The position numbers and the translations under genes were made by a program. Below are positions 8,656 to 16,975 of a DNA stretch of 64,000 nt, piece by piece; position 1 is the stretch's first letter; the number at the start of each line of letters is the position of its first letter. The notes beneath the pieces are model-generated. The model had not been told where the DNA came from. It was given only the letters and a program-made list of their open reading frames with translations, and made no database searches. The DNA comes from Gammaproteobacteria bacterium (GTDB lineage: Bacteria; Pseudomonadota; Gammaproteobacteria; Xanthomonadales; SZUA-36): contig JAJFLA010000049.1 of NCBI GenBank assembly GCA_021772935.1, forward strand, positions 124,001 through 188,000, read 5' to 3'.

Positions 8656-9734
8656 AACGTAGCTTCCTATTCCTGGCTGTTCTGACATCACTCTCTGTAC
8701 TCGTGTTGTGGGTGTTTGCGATTAAAGATAGCGCACTAGAAACCACTGGCGTGAATACTTTGTTATTGCCGGAAATATCAAAACAAATCAATGATGTAAG
8801 CCGGGTGGAGATCATTTCGGCGGGCAATAAACCGGTCGCAACCTTGCTGAAAACCGAGCATGGCTGGCAGCTTGAGCAGATGGGTGGCTACCGGGCGGAC
8901 TGGAAAAAATTGCAAACACTGCTTGCTACCCTGGCCCAAGCCAGGGTGATTGAGCCCAAGACCGATAAAGTGGAATATTACACTCGCCTCGGGGTTGAAG
9001 ATGTTGCTGTTGAGGATGCCGGCAGCGTGCTGGTGATGCTCAGTATTGGTGAGCAAACCACCGGTATTTTGATTGGTCATCAGGCCCAGGGTAGGCAGGG
9101 CCAGTATGTGCGCTTGCAAAATTCAGCAGCGAGCGCCCTGGTGGACCGTGAGTTTGTGGTTTCTTCTGAGCGGCTGGATTGGGCAGATTCCACGATTCTT
9201 GATATCAACGCATCGGAAGTTGCTGAAGTTGAGATTATTCACGCACAAGGTGAAAGTTTGTTAGTGACCAAAATCTCAGCAGACCAGACTGATTTTGATC
9301 TCGTGGCTTTGCCGCGAGGTAGAGAAATCAAAAGTAGCTGGGCTGTGAATTCCCTGGGTTCTGTTTTTTCCATGTTGAATATGGAAACGGTCCGCCCTGT
9401 TGGTGACGTGGTTTGGAACGATGCCGTAAAAATGCGCTTGTTGATGTTCTCGGGTGTGGAAATTATGGCCGATATGGTTACGGCCGGGGATGAGTATCTG
9501 TTGCGCTTGCATGCCAGCCATCCTGCAGCTGATGTGGTCAATAAGCAGACAAAAGATCAGCAAGACGCCGTTGCACAACAGGCGGCTGAAAAGCGGGCTG
9601 AAAATGATGTGGCCATGATCGTTGAGGATATCAACCAAAAGACCACGGCTTGGGCTTATGGCATCAGCAAACAAAAGTACGATGCCATGGTTAAGACACC
9701 GGAAGACCTATTGAAACCACTGGAGTCACCATGA
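8652..9734 (+). CDS. DUF4340 domain-containing protein
   Basis: 360 residues with one N-terminal TM anchor (SFLFLAVLTSLSVLVLWVFAI) and a periplasmic domain with the DUF4340 pattern: repeated beta segments such as EIISAGNKPVATLLKTEHGW and DSTILDINASEVAEVEI. DUF4340 proteins are the regular fourth member of Gld-like ABC operons; their role is not known. A late charged Ala/Gln/Lys-rich segment (about 295-325) is probably helical. It overlaps both neighbouring genes by ATGA. Confidence 0.85.
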   Translation: MKRSFLFLAVLTSLSVLVLWVFAIKDSALETTGVNTLLLPEISKQINDVSRVEIISAGNKPVATLLKTEHGWQLEQMGGYRADWKKLQTLLATLAQARVIEPKTDKVEYYTRLGVEDVAVEDAGSVLVMLSIGEQTTGILIGHQAQGRQGQYVRLQNSAASALVDREFVVSSERLDWADSTILDINASEVAEVEIIHAQGESLLVTKISADQTDFDLVALPRGREIKSSWAVNSLGSVFSMLNMETVRPVGDVVWNDAVKMRLLMFSGVEIMADMVTAGDEYLLRLHASHPAADVVNKQTKDQQDAVAQQAAEKRAENDVAMIVEDINQKTTAWAYGISKQKYDAMVKTPEDLLKPLESP

Positions 9735-10099
9735 ATCATTCGGTACGTATTGTCGCGTTTACAGCAGCACTATTGTGCCTTTCGGCTGTCACCCTGGCCG
9801 CGTTGGGCAGTCATGTGATTAATATGAGAGGGCTGCAGGGTATTTGGCAGACCGCGTCTATCATCCATTTTTTTAATGCAGCTGCTCTTATGGGTCTGGC
9901 GGCATTGCTTACACAGCAAAACTCGCGTCATCTGTGGTGGGGCGCGTGGTTGATTGGTTTGGGCACTGTGGTCTTTTGCGGCAGTATTTACCTGCATGTG
10001 ATGACCGGGCATACACTAGCGGGGGTAGCGCCTACAGGTGGTTTGCTGATGATGTTGGGCTGGTTATTGGTGACACTGTCCTTTTTGCGTAAATCATGA
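9731..10099 (+). CDS. DUF423 (YgdD-like) small membrane protein
   Basis: 122 residues with four hydrophobic helices. The arrangement ALGSHVI...IWQTASIIHFFNAAALMGLAAL...GTVVFCGSIYLHVMTG...APTGGLLMMLGWL matches the DUF423 family, whose members are conserved inner-membrane proteins of unknown function. It overlaps the DUF4340 gene by ATGA and the glycosylase gene by ATGA, so it is a full member of the operon even though DUF423 is not known to belong to Gld-like systems. Confidence 0.85.
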   Translation: MNHSVRIVAFTAALLCLSAVTLAALGSHVINMRGLQGIWQTASIIHFFNAAALMGLAALLTQQNSRHLWWGAWLIGLGTVVFCGSIYLHVMTGHTLAGVAPTGGLLMMLGWLLVTLSFLRKS

Positions 10100-10719
10100 G
10101 TAGGTTGCGATACAACCGTAAACAAGCTACTGATAGTTTAAGCTCGAGTTGTGCAAAGATGGCCAGCCTGATCCGGGAAAAAGGCCCGTTCACGCTGCAA
10201 ATCGGTAAGAATACCGATTTGTTTACCTCGCTTGCGAGTTCTATCACTTACCAGCAACTATCCGGCAAAGCTGCAGCGACCATATATGGTCGCTTTGAAG
10301 CCTTGTTCGAAAACAATACACCCGTTGCCGCTGTAGCGGCTACGCTTTCTGTGCAAACGCTACGTTCGGTTGGTCTTTCCAACAACAAGGCTCTATCCAT
10401 CATTGATCTTGCAGAACATAGCTGTTCTGGAATGTTGCCAAATGCCCGGAAAATGGCATCTCTGGATGATGAGTCTGTCATCAAAAGTCTCTGCCATGTA
10501 CGAGGTATTGGACCGTGGACCGCACAAATGCACCTGATATTTTCACTTGGCCGTGCCGATGTTATGCCCGCAACCGACCTTGGTATCCAGAAAGGTGTTC
10601 AACTAACCTATCAACTGCCTGTATTGCCCAAACCTGAAATGGTTCTCGATACAACCCGGCATCTCGCGCCTTATCGCTCCGTTGCAAGCTGGTACTTTTG
10701 GCGGGTGATAGATGATTGA
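10096..10719 (+). CDS. DNA-3-methyladenine glycosylase II-like (HhH-GPD) protein
   Basis: 207 residues. It is an AlkA-like base-excision enzyme reduced to the helix-hairpin-helix GPD core: SSITYQQLSGKAAATIYGRF, hairpin CHVRGIGPWTAQMHLIF, and the catalytic aspartate in ATDLGIQKG. The N-terminal beta domain of E. coli AlkA is absent, as in the short MagIII/yeast MAG1-like forms. It is expected to excise alkylated purines from DNA. It is translationally coupled (ATGA) to a membrane protein gene, which is an odd operon partner. No ada or alkB homologue is nearby. Confidence 0.85.
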   Translation: MSRLRYNRKQATDSLSSSCAKMASLIREKGPFTLQIGKNTDLFTSLASSITYQQLSGKAAATIYGRFEALFENNTPVAAVAATLSVQTLRSVGLSNNKALSIIDLAEHSCSGMLPNARKMASLDDESVIKSLCHVRGIGPWTAQMHLIFSLGRADVMPATDLGIQKGVQLTYQLPVLPKPEMVLDTTRHLAPYRSVASWYFWRVIDD

Positions 10720-10802
10720 TATGGGTAGATAATAAAAGGTAATCAGCTTGCTTGAATAAATGCACAAAATGCTTCATGTTGTTAACCTGCTAATGTTCAA
10801 CG

Positions 10803-11276
10803 GTGTCCATAATGAATTTGCTCGATCATTTTATTCTCCAACATTGCCAAATTTCACTTTTGCGAGGTGAGCTATTACGTGTTTCTCGTGAAGGAGCGAT
10901 GCAGGATGCAAAAGTCGAAATGAATCTGACACCCCGGCTGATGGAGATGGATTCAGGTGAAAAGCTACCGTCTTACCAGGTCAGTGCAAGACTGATATGT
11001 ATCGGCGGTGCTGGTGATGAGTCCGGGCCGGCTTTTAAGGCAAAAGTGGGCATCGAAACTGTTTACCAGCAAATCTCTGGCGGGCCACTTGATATATCTG
11101 AGTTCACCAACTATCACGCCAGTCTGGCACGGCAGATTTATCCGTTGCTGGCGCAGGAATTACGTGGATTATTGACACGTATGGGGCTTTCCAATATTCA
11201 GTTACCGTTTGATCTGAATCCAAGCTCAAAGACGATCAGCGTATCACCGGACCAGATCCCGAATCGTGTTCATTGA
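10803..11276 (+). CDS. SecB-like fold hypothetical protein
   Basis: 157 residues from GTG 10803, or 154 from ATG 10812; no signal peptide. The beta-strand-rich middle (FKAKVGIETVYQQISG) followed by a C-terminal helix and PLLAQELRGLLTRMGLSNIQLPFDL looks like the SecB chaperone fold, in which the last helix precedes a short strand ending at the tetramer interface. Overall similarity to true SecB is weak, so it may be a SecB-like adaptor of unknown role. It stands alone between the ABC operon and a MITE-like element. Confidence 0.5.
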   Translation: MSIMNLLDHFILQHCQISLLRGELLRVSREGAMQDAKVEMNLTPRLMEMDSGEKLPSYQVSARLICIGGAGDESGPAFKAKVGIETVYQQISGGPLDISEFTNYHASLARQIYPLLAQELRGLLTRMGLSNIQLPFDLNPSSKTISVSPDQIPNRVH

Positions 11277-11291
11277 GACCAAACTCGAATA

Positions 11292-11313
11292 ATTCAGGTT
11301 ATGGAGCCTGAAT
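11292..11313 (+). terminator. Possible weak hairpin after the SecB-like gene
   Basis: ATTCAGG and CCTGAAT form 7-bp arms around an 8-nt loop, 16 nt after the stop of the SecB-like gene. No U-tract follows, so intrinsic termination is doubtful. Confidence 0.25.
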
Positions 11314-11383
11314 CAAGCCTGGACTGACAAAGGCAAGCGCCAAAAAAATGGCTCCACTCTTGCCGCAGGTGAAATATACGGCT

Positions 11384-11548
11384 TAGGAGCCTGTCGGATT
11401 TAACATGATCTACTGCGGAAAAACCGAGTTTGGCCATGTTTCCTGCTCTTTTGCGTCAAATAGCGGTGCTATTTTCCTTAAAAGACCAAAAAACCTGACT
11501 CAAATCGGCTTTCCCTCGCTACGATCGGTCAAACCCGACAGGCTCCTA
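11384..11548. mobile_element. MITE-like element, 165 bp, with terminal inverted repeats
   Basis: The left end TAGGAGCCTGTCGG (11384-11397) is repeated exactly inverted at the right end (11535-11548), and similarity runs inward over about 21 positions with two mismatches. The interior shows further imperfect inverted similarity (about 11414-11432 against 11501-11520). If the ends are taken as GGAGCC...GGCTCC, a TA dinucleotide flanks each side, as expected of a TA target duplication. No transposase is encoded, so it would be a non-autonomous element moved in trans. The right end touches the stop codon of the GNAT-VanY gene. Only this copy was noticed in the window. Confidence 0.6.
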
Positions 11549-12556
11549 GCCGGTCCAATACCAATGCCAGGGTTCATAAGCCATACCATGACGATTGACC
11601 TTCGGATATGACATTCTAAACCCATGCTTGTCGGCAGAGTTTTGCAGCCAGGTAAAAGCCGGGCTTTTCTCAAACGTCTCTTGCAGTGGTTTAAAGCCAG
11701 GCGTAGTGATATCCAGTGCACGACCGCTGTGGTGTTCGCTGTAGCCGGGCGCAGCCGAGACCTTGATGATGTCCTCAATACTGTGTCCTGCATTCAGTTT
11801 TCTGCTGATAATGCCACATTGGTAATCGACAGAGCGAAAGGCAGATACTGCTTGTAATTCAATACCTGCACTAGCGGCGACTTGTTTCATTGCAGACCAC
11901 GCACGTGCAGCTCTGGGGATCATCATTTGCTCGCGTGCAAAGATGTCTTGGCCAATCGACGTGGCGTTCCTGCATTCGTGTTGCAATGTTAACCTGTGCG
12001 TTAAGCCGTAATCATCCGCAATACCCAATTGTTGGTGCAGCACGGCAGTTTTGCGCCCATATCGGGTTTGCCGGTGTGGAAAATGTCTATACATATGTAA
12101 TGCCGGCAGCTTGGTACGCAGATCTGGTTTAATCGTGGCGTCTTTCACAGTCTTATAACCGCATGCCTGGTAAAAATTGATTGAAGGTTGAGCAGCACTG
12201 ATTTGTAGTTGTAACAGACCGTAATGTATCGCTAATTTTTCAACTTCACTCACCATTTTCTGACCCAGGCCTTGTCTTTGTGCTGAGGGTGATACGAACA
12301 GCGCGACCATTTCCCTGCGGTCCAGATCCAGACTGTTGCTGGCCAGTAAAACGCCGTCGTGATCGGCGACCAACACACAACCATCCAGAATTCTGTTTTC
12401 CAGTGACTTGCTGCGTCTTAGAAGTGCCCAGTTTTGCAGCATGCCTGGAGAGTAGTATGCGCCAGCTGGTATTGCCAGTATGGAGGTGCGACGAAGCACC
12501 AGCAGTGCTTCAATATCGTTCAAATGTGCCTTGCGGATTTTGAGATTTGTGCTCAC
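11546..12556 (-). CDS. GNAT acetyltransferase - VanY-type D,D-carboxypeptidase fusion
   Basis: 336 residues joining two enzymes. Residues 1-160 are a GNAT domain (MSTNLKIRKAHLNDIEALL; VALFVSPSAQRQGLGQKMVSEVE acetyl-CoA loop; SINFYQACGYKTV). Residues about 170-336 are a peptidase of the VanY / LAS type: AFRSVDYQ, the SxHxxGxAxD motif with H275 and D282, and E328/H331 in EPWHW. All zinc and catalytic residues are present. There is no signal peptide, unusual for a peptidoglycan carboxypeptidase, so it would act on cytoplasmic precursors or amino-acyl substrates unless exported another way. The stop TAG (11546-11548) lies within the terminal repeat of the MITE-like element, so the original C-terminus may have been altered. 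Confidence 0.85.
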   Translation of the reverse strand: MSTNLKIRKAHLNDIEALLVLRRTSILAIPAGAYYSPGMLQNWALLRRSKSLENRILDGCVLVADHDGVLLASNSLDLDRREMVALFVSPSAQRQGLGQKMVSEVEKLAIHYGLLQLQISAAQPSINFYQACGYKTVKDATIKPDLRTKLPALHMYRHFPHRQTRYGRKTAVLHQQLGIADDYGLTHRLTLQHECRNATSIGQDIFAREQMMIPRAARAWSAMKQVAASAGIELQAVSAFRSVDYQCGIISRKLNAGHSIEDIIKVSAAPGYSEHHSGRALDITTPGFKPLQETFEKSPAFTWLQNSADKHGFRMSYPKVNRHGMAYEPWHWYWTG

Positions 12557-12614
12557 ATCGTAAATCTTAGCAATGCTTTAGGGTCGTTAGCCAAGATTAA
12601 AAGTGATTTCGCTG

Positions 12615-13880
12615 TTAAATGGCTGGTCCGGTATAAAAAATGCCCTTGAGCAGGAAGAAAAACAGGATGGCCAGAATGCCGCCAGCCGGTAAGGTAATCA
12701 CCCATGAGAGCATGATATTACGCACCACACGTAAATTCAGTGCACCAATACCACGGGCAATGCCGACACCAAGCACCGCACCCACCAGCGTGTGGGTTGT
12801 AGAAATGGGGATACCGGTGCCAGATGCGATAACGACGGTTGAGGCGGCCGCAAGTTCAGCCGCAAAACCACGTGATGGTGTGAGCTCGGTGATATTGCGT
12901 CCGACAGTACGGATCACACGCCAACCATAGGTCGCCAGGCCAAGCACGATGCCCACGCCGCCGAGTAAAAGTATCCACGTGGCTAACGCGGATTGTTGAG
13001 CTACCGCACCGGTTTTGATAATGCTGACTATCGCTGCAACAGGGCCGACAGCGTTAGCCACATCATTTGAGCCATGCGCAAAGGCCATACCACAGGCTGT
13101 GAACACCATCAAAATACCAAAGATTTTTTCAACATTAGTGAAACGAAAATCAACGTCCTCATCCGGATTAGTCTTGATATTTCTTATCGCAACAATTCCG
13201 ATCGACATTGTGAGAAGGCCACTGACCACAGCCACCAATACTGACTGGCCTATAGTCAAATCGAGGCCAACATGTTTCAGGCCTTTCAGGAGTGTCACCA
13301 ACGCCAGGATAAAACCTACCGCAAAGATATAAAAGGGTACGTATTTACGGGCATTTTTCAGTGGGTCTTTGGTACCCAGGATTAATTTTTGTACGCTCAT
13401 GAAAATGAAAAAAGCGAGAAAGCCTGACAGCATTGGCGAAACAACCCAGGATATCGCAATGGTGCCGACCTTTGACCAATGTACAGATTCCACACCGATA
13501 CCAACGGCGGCAAAACCTACGATGGCACCGACAATCGAATGTGTAGTGGAAACTGGCCAGCCTTTTCTGGAGGCGATCAATAACCAGACAGCGGCAGCGA
13601 GCAGTGCGGCCAGCATGCCGAATATCAATAGCTCAGGATTATTTTCGACCTGGGAAGCATCTATGATGCCTTTACGAATCGTAGAGGTTACCTGGCCACC
13701 GGCCAGGAAGGCACCGGCAAACTCGAATACAGCGGCCACCAGGATGGCCTGCTTAATGGTTAACGCCTTTGAGCCGACCGAAGTGGCCATTGCATTGGCG
13801 ACGTCATTGGCACCAATGCCCCACGCCATGAATAAGCCGAACGCGGCCGCCAGGCCTAAATACCAGAGTGAAAATTCCAT
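12615..13880 (-). CDS. Low-affinity inorganic phosphate transporter, PiT family
   Basis: 421 residues, about ten or eleven TM helices, with the duplicated PiT signature GANDVANAMATSVGSKALT near the N-terminus and GSNDVANAVGPVAAI in the second half. PiT carriers import metal-phosphate by ion symport. It is preceded by a good ribosome site (AAGGGAC) and lies 28 bp after the DUF47 gene, the usual Pit partner. The unit is divergent from pstCAB-phoU, putting constitutive and inducible phosphate uptake side by side. Confidence 0.92.
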   Translation of the reverse strand: MEFSLWYLGLAAAFGLFMAWGIGANDVANAMATSVGSKALTIKQAILVAAVFEFAGAFLAGGQVTSTIRKGIIDASQVENNPELLIFGMLAALLAAAVWLLIASRKGWPVSTTHSIVGAIVGFAAVGIGVESVHWSKVGTIAISWVVSPMLSGFLAFFIFMSVQKLILGTKDPLKNARKYVPFYIFAVGFILALVTLLKGLKHVGLDLTIGQSVLVAVVSGLLTMSIGIVAIRNIKTNPDEDVDFRFTNVEKIFGILMVFTACGMAFAHGSNDVANAVGPVAAIVSIIKTGAVAQQSALATWILLLGGVGIVLGLATYGWRVIRTVGRNITELTPSRGFAAELAAASTVVIASGTGIPISTTHTLVGAVLGVGIARGIGALNLRVVRNIMLSWVITLPAGGILAILFFFLLKGIFYTGPAI

Positions 13881-13908
13881 TGTTTTGTCCCTTTAGACCC
13901 TTGCTACC

Positions 13909-14586
13909 TTATCGTGCCAGCATCAATTGCAGACGGCTGCCCACACGTTGTGCGCGGTCGGCGATATTGCCAGTTTTGTCGATGACTTTGTACAGGAACA
14001 TGATGTTAACTGGATGTAGCTCATTTTCGAGTTTGAATAACTCATTGCGTAGCACGACTTGTTGTTCATCAGTATCCTGCTCAATATCATCAAGCTTAAT
14101 CAGTAAACGGCCGACACGTTTCCGTTCCGCTTTTCCAAATCCGGTTTCAATCAATTCATCCAGTTCACTTATGGATGTATATGCCTGGGTACAGGCATCG
14201 ATACTTCGTTTTACCAGTTTCTTGTATCCCTTTGCCATCGATTTTGGTATACGCATGTCGCGTCCAATGATCAGCCCGGCAACATCTCTGGCGCTGCCGG
14301 CAACCATGTCCTGCATGGTTAACACTTCAAGAATGTCACGACGATCGATGGGCATAAACAGACTGCTGGGCAGACGCAGGCGAAGATCCTTTTTGAGCTT
14401 GTCGGCTTCATTCTCCATGGTGACGATATTTTGATGGTGCAGTATGCGACCCTGCTCGTCATTGTCCAATACCGCCCGGGTGAATGGAACCAGTTCACTG
14501 ACACATGAAACGACTTTATCCATGTGTTCTTGCAAAGGCTTGACAGGTGATTTTCCGAAGATGCCGCTGAGATAACTACCTGACAT
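13909..14586 (-). CDS. DUF47 / TIGR00153 PhoU-like protein, Pit accessory
   Basis: 225 residues, all helical, with the DUF47 pattern: KSPVKPLQEHMDKVVSCVSELVPF, ENEADKLKKDLRLRLPSSLF, PIDRRDILEVLTMQD. These PhoU-like proteins are encoded next to PiT transporters and are thought to regulate their activity. GGGAGA precedes the ATG. First gene of the pit unit; its promoter shares the 126-bp divergent region with pstC. Confidence 0.9.
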   Translation of the reverse strand: MSGSYLSGIFGKSPVKPLQEHMDKVVSCVSELVPFTRAVLDNDEQGRILHHQNIVTMENEADKLKKDLRLRLPSSLFMPIDRRDILEVLTMQDMVAGSARDVAGLIIGRDMRIPKSMAKGYKKLVKRSIDACTQAYTSISELDELIETGFGKAERKRVGRLLIKLDDIEQDTDEQQVVLRNELFKLENELHPVNIMFLYKVIDKTGNIADRAQRVGSRLQLMLAR

Positions 14587-14672
14587 TCTTGTCTCCCTTT
14601 GAAGGCCAGACGCTGCTGGCCGAATGAATCAAAAAAATATTGCCGTGATTTTACCCCAGCCCCGGATTGGTT

Positions 14673-14694
14673 TTGTAATAAAATTGTCATATTT
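14673..14694 (+). promoter_or_regulatory. Candidate PhoB box upstream of pstC
   Basis: Two 11-bp direct repeats, TTGTAATAAAA then TTGTCATATTT, match the TGTCA-type half sites spaced one helical turn apart. The site ends 18 bp before the pstC start and also lies upstream of the divergent DUF47-pit unit. The first half is degenerate. Confidence 0.55.
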
Positions 14695-14712
14695 AGCATT
14701 TAAGATGCATCA

Positions 14713-16965
14713 ATGACTTCAGCGCACAAAGCCGGACCGCTCAATATTGCCCAGCGGACGGATACGTTTCACCGTTGGCGAAGTCGTAAAGACCTGCTGG
14801 CCAAGAGAGTCATCGGTCTGGGTGGCTTGGTTGTGATTGCCGCGGTGTTATTGATTCTCTTTTATCTTATGTATGTGGTAACACCTTTGTTTCTGTCGGC
14901 AAAAATGTCACAAACAAGCATTGGTGGTAACCCGGACTGGGTAAACAACAGCACTGTTTTCCTGGCGATTGAAGAGCAGCAACAAGTTGCATTCAGAATT
15001 GATCAGAGTGGAATGGCGGCGTTTTTCAGTCTGGATGATTTGCGTGTGCTTGAATCGAACACGCTAACCCAGGACGGCAGGCAAGTTACGCTGGCGGCAG
15101 GCGACCAAGGCAATAGTGGGCTTGTGGCTGTGGCATTTGATGATGGTTATGTTAGTTTATTACAGCATCGTTACAATACTGATTTTTCCGCCGGTATCGA
15201 ACAACGAAAAATTATCCCATCACTTGATTTTCCTTACGGAAGCGACCGACGTTGGTTAATGCCTGATGGTGGCATCACCGGTTTGGCCTTGTCTGAAGGT
15301 GAATCAGAGTTGCTGTTGGCGGCCTCTGGAAGTGGTGGGCGGGTTCGGCTTGAGTGGAGTGCAAAACAGGAAAACTTTCTAAGTAGTGAGGTCAGCCTCG
15401 ATAGCTCGATCAAAATACTGGATGTAGATTTTGAGATCACGGCCATTACCGTAAGTGACGATCATCGCTGGTTGTATCTGGGTGATGAATCCGGGCGGGT
15501 CCACTTTATCCAGATAAGCGGAATGCAAGAAATACAGGCGATCCAGGTTTCGGATTCGGACATCAGCAGTATGAGTATGTTGTTGGGTGGTATATCGGTG
15601 TTGGCAGGTGATAGCAACGGGCATATTACGCAATTATTTCCGGTCCGGGATGAAGATCATCAATACAGACTGGAAGTGATAAGACGATTTAAAAACCAGC
15701 AGGTAGCGATCAGTCGGATTGTTCCAGAGCAACGTCGCAAGGGATTTATTGCAGTGGATGTGGATGGCACCCTGGCTGTTTATCACAGCACTGCCGGGCG
15801 ACAGGTATTACAACAGCAACTGCTGGGCGGTCTACCGTCGGCACTGGCACTGGCACCGCGAGCTGCGGGTTTGTTGGTACTCAATAAGGACGGTAGCGCC
15901 GACTTCATAGATATTGACAACGAGCATCCTGAAGTATCCTTTTCGTCCCTGTGGTCCAAAGTCTGGTATGAAAACTACAGCCAGGCTGAATATATCTGGC
16001 AGTCATCTGCTTCCAGCAATGAATTCGAACCCAAATTCAGTTTGACCCCACTGGCATTTGGAACACTCAAGGCGGCACTTTACGCGATGTTGTTTGCGTT
16101 GCCGTTGGCTCTGGCGGGCGCGGCTTTTACGGCGTACTTCATGTCACCGGCTCTACGCAGAATGGTCAAGCCAACGATTGAGATCATGGCTGCACTGCCG
16201 ACCGTTATCCTTGGTTTCCTGGCGGGTTTGTGGTTTGCGCCTTTTCTGGAAGAAAACTTGGCTGGAATGATGGTTCTGATGTTGGTAGTACCGGTCGGTC
16301 TGTTGCTTTTTGCATGGTTCTGGACCCAGGCTGGTTGGCGCATAAAAGATTATGTCGCTGAGGGTTGGGAACCGGTTTTGTTATTGCCAGTGCTGGTGGT
16401 TCTCGGCATTGCTGCGATCAAATTCGCGGGCCCATTTCAGGATTTGTTTTTTGCCGGTGATTTGCGTTTATGGTTGAACCAGGAAGCGGGTATTTCCTAC
16501 GACCAGAGAAACGCAATCGTAGTGGGTTGTGCAATGGGTTTTGCCGTGATTCCGACCATCTTCTCTATCGCAGAAGATGCTATTTATGGTGTACCAAAAA
16601 CACTTTCAGATGGTTCATTGGCATTGGGGGCTACGCCGTGGCAAACCATGGTCCGGGTTATATTGCCTACCGCCAGTCCAGGCATGTTCTCGGCCGTGAT
16701 GATTGGTCTTGGCCGGGCGGTTGGTGAGACCATGATTGTACTTATGGCTACCGGTAATACGCCGATCATGGATTGGAACCTGTTTGAGGGGATGCGTACC
16801 TTAGCGGCCAATATTGCCGTAGAGATGCCGGAGTCCGCCATGAACAGTTCGCACTATCGCATTTTGTTCCTGGCCGCATTGGTGTTGTTTTTGTTTACTT
16901 TTGTTGTCAATACCGGTGCTGAACTGATTCGCCAGCGACTGCGTGAAAAGTACAGCTCATTGTGA
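14713..16965 (+). CDS. pstC: Phosphate ABC transporter permease PstC (long form)
   Basis: 750 residues. An N-terminal TM helix (about 35-57) is followed by a long periplasmic region of beta repeats up to about residue 440 and then by the permease core with the binding-protein-dependent transport motif (SLALGATPWQTMVRVILPTASPG; FSAVMIGLGRAVGETMIVL). E. coli PstC is only about 320 residues; the long version is common in marine and environmental gammaproteobacteria. It forms the channel with PstA and PstB for high-affinity phosphate import. First gene of pstCAB-phoU, preceded by a Pho box; pstS is not in this operon but about 19 kb away. Confidence 0.93.
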   Translation: MTSAHKAGPLNIAQRTDTFHRWRSRKDLLAKRVIGLGGLVVIAAVLLILFYLMYVVTPLFLSAKMSQTSIGGNPDWVNNSTVFLAIEEQQQVAFRIDQSGMAAFFSLDDLRVLESNTLTQDGRQVTLAAGDQGNSGLVAVAFDDGYVSLLQHRYNTDFSAGIEQRKIIPSLDFPYGSDRRWLMPDGGITGLALSEGESELLLAASGSGGRVRLEWSAKQENFLSSEVSLDSSIKILDVDFEITAITVSDDHRWLYLGDESGRVHFIQISGMQEIQAIQVSDSDISSMSMLLGGISVLAGDSNGHITQLFPVRDEDHQYRLEVIRRFKNQQVAISRIVPEQRRKGFIAVDVDGTLAVYHSTAGRQVLQQQLLGGLPSALALAPRAAGLLVLNKDGSADFIDIDNEHPEVSFSSLWSKVWYENYSQAEYIWQSSASSNEFEPKFSLTPLAFGTLKAALYAMLFALPLALAGAAFTAYFMSPALRRMVKPTIEIMAALPTVILGFLAGLWFAPFLEENLAGMMVLMLVVPVGLLLFAWFWTQAGWRIKDYVAEGWEPVLLLPVLVVLGIAAIKFAGPFQDLFFAGDLRLWLNQEAGISYDQRNAIVVGCAMGFAVIPTIFSIAEDAIYGVPKTLSDGSLALGATPWQTMVRVILPTASPGMFSAVMIGLGRAVGETMIVLMATGNTPIMDWNLFEGMRTLAANIAVEMPESAMNSSHYRILFLAALVLFLFTFVVNTGAELIRQRLREKYSSL

Positions 16966-16975
16966 GGCTGGTCGC

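Noticed and set aside
12640-13896. Plus-strand ORFs opposite the pit gene
   Set aside because: Antisense shadows of a well-supported membrane protein gene.
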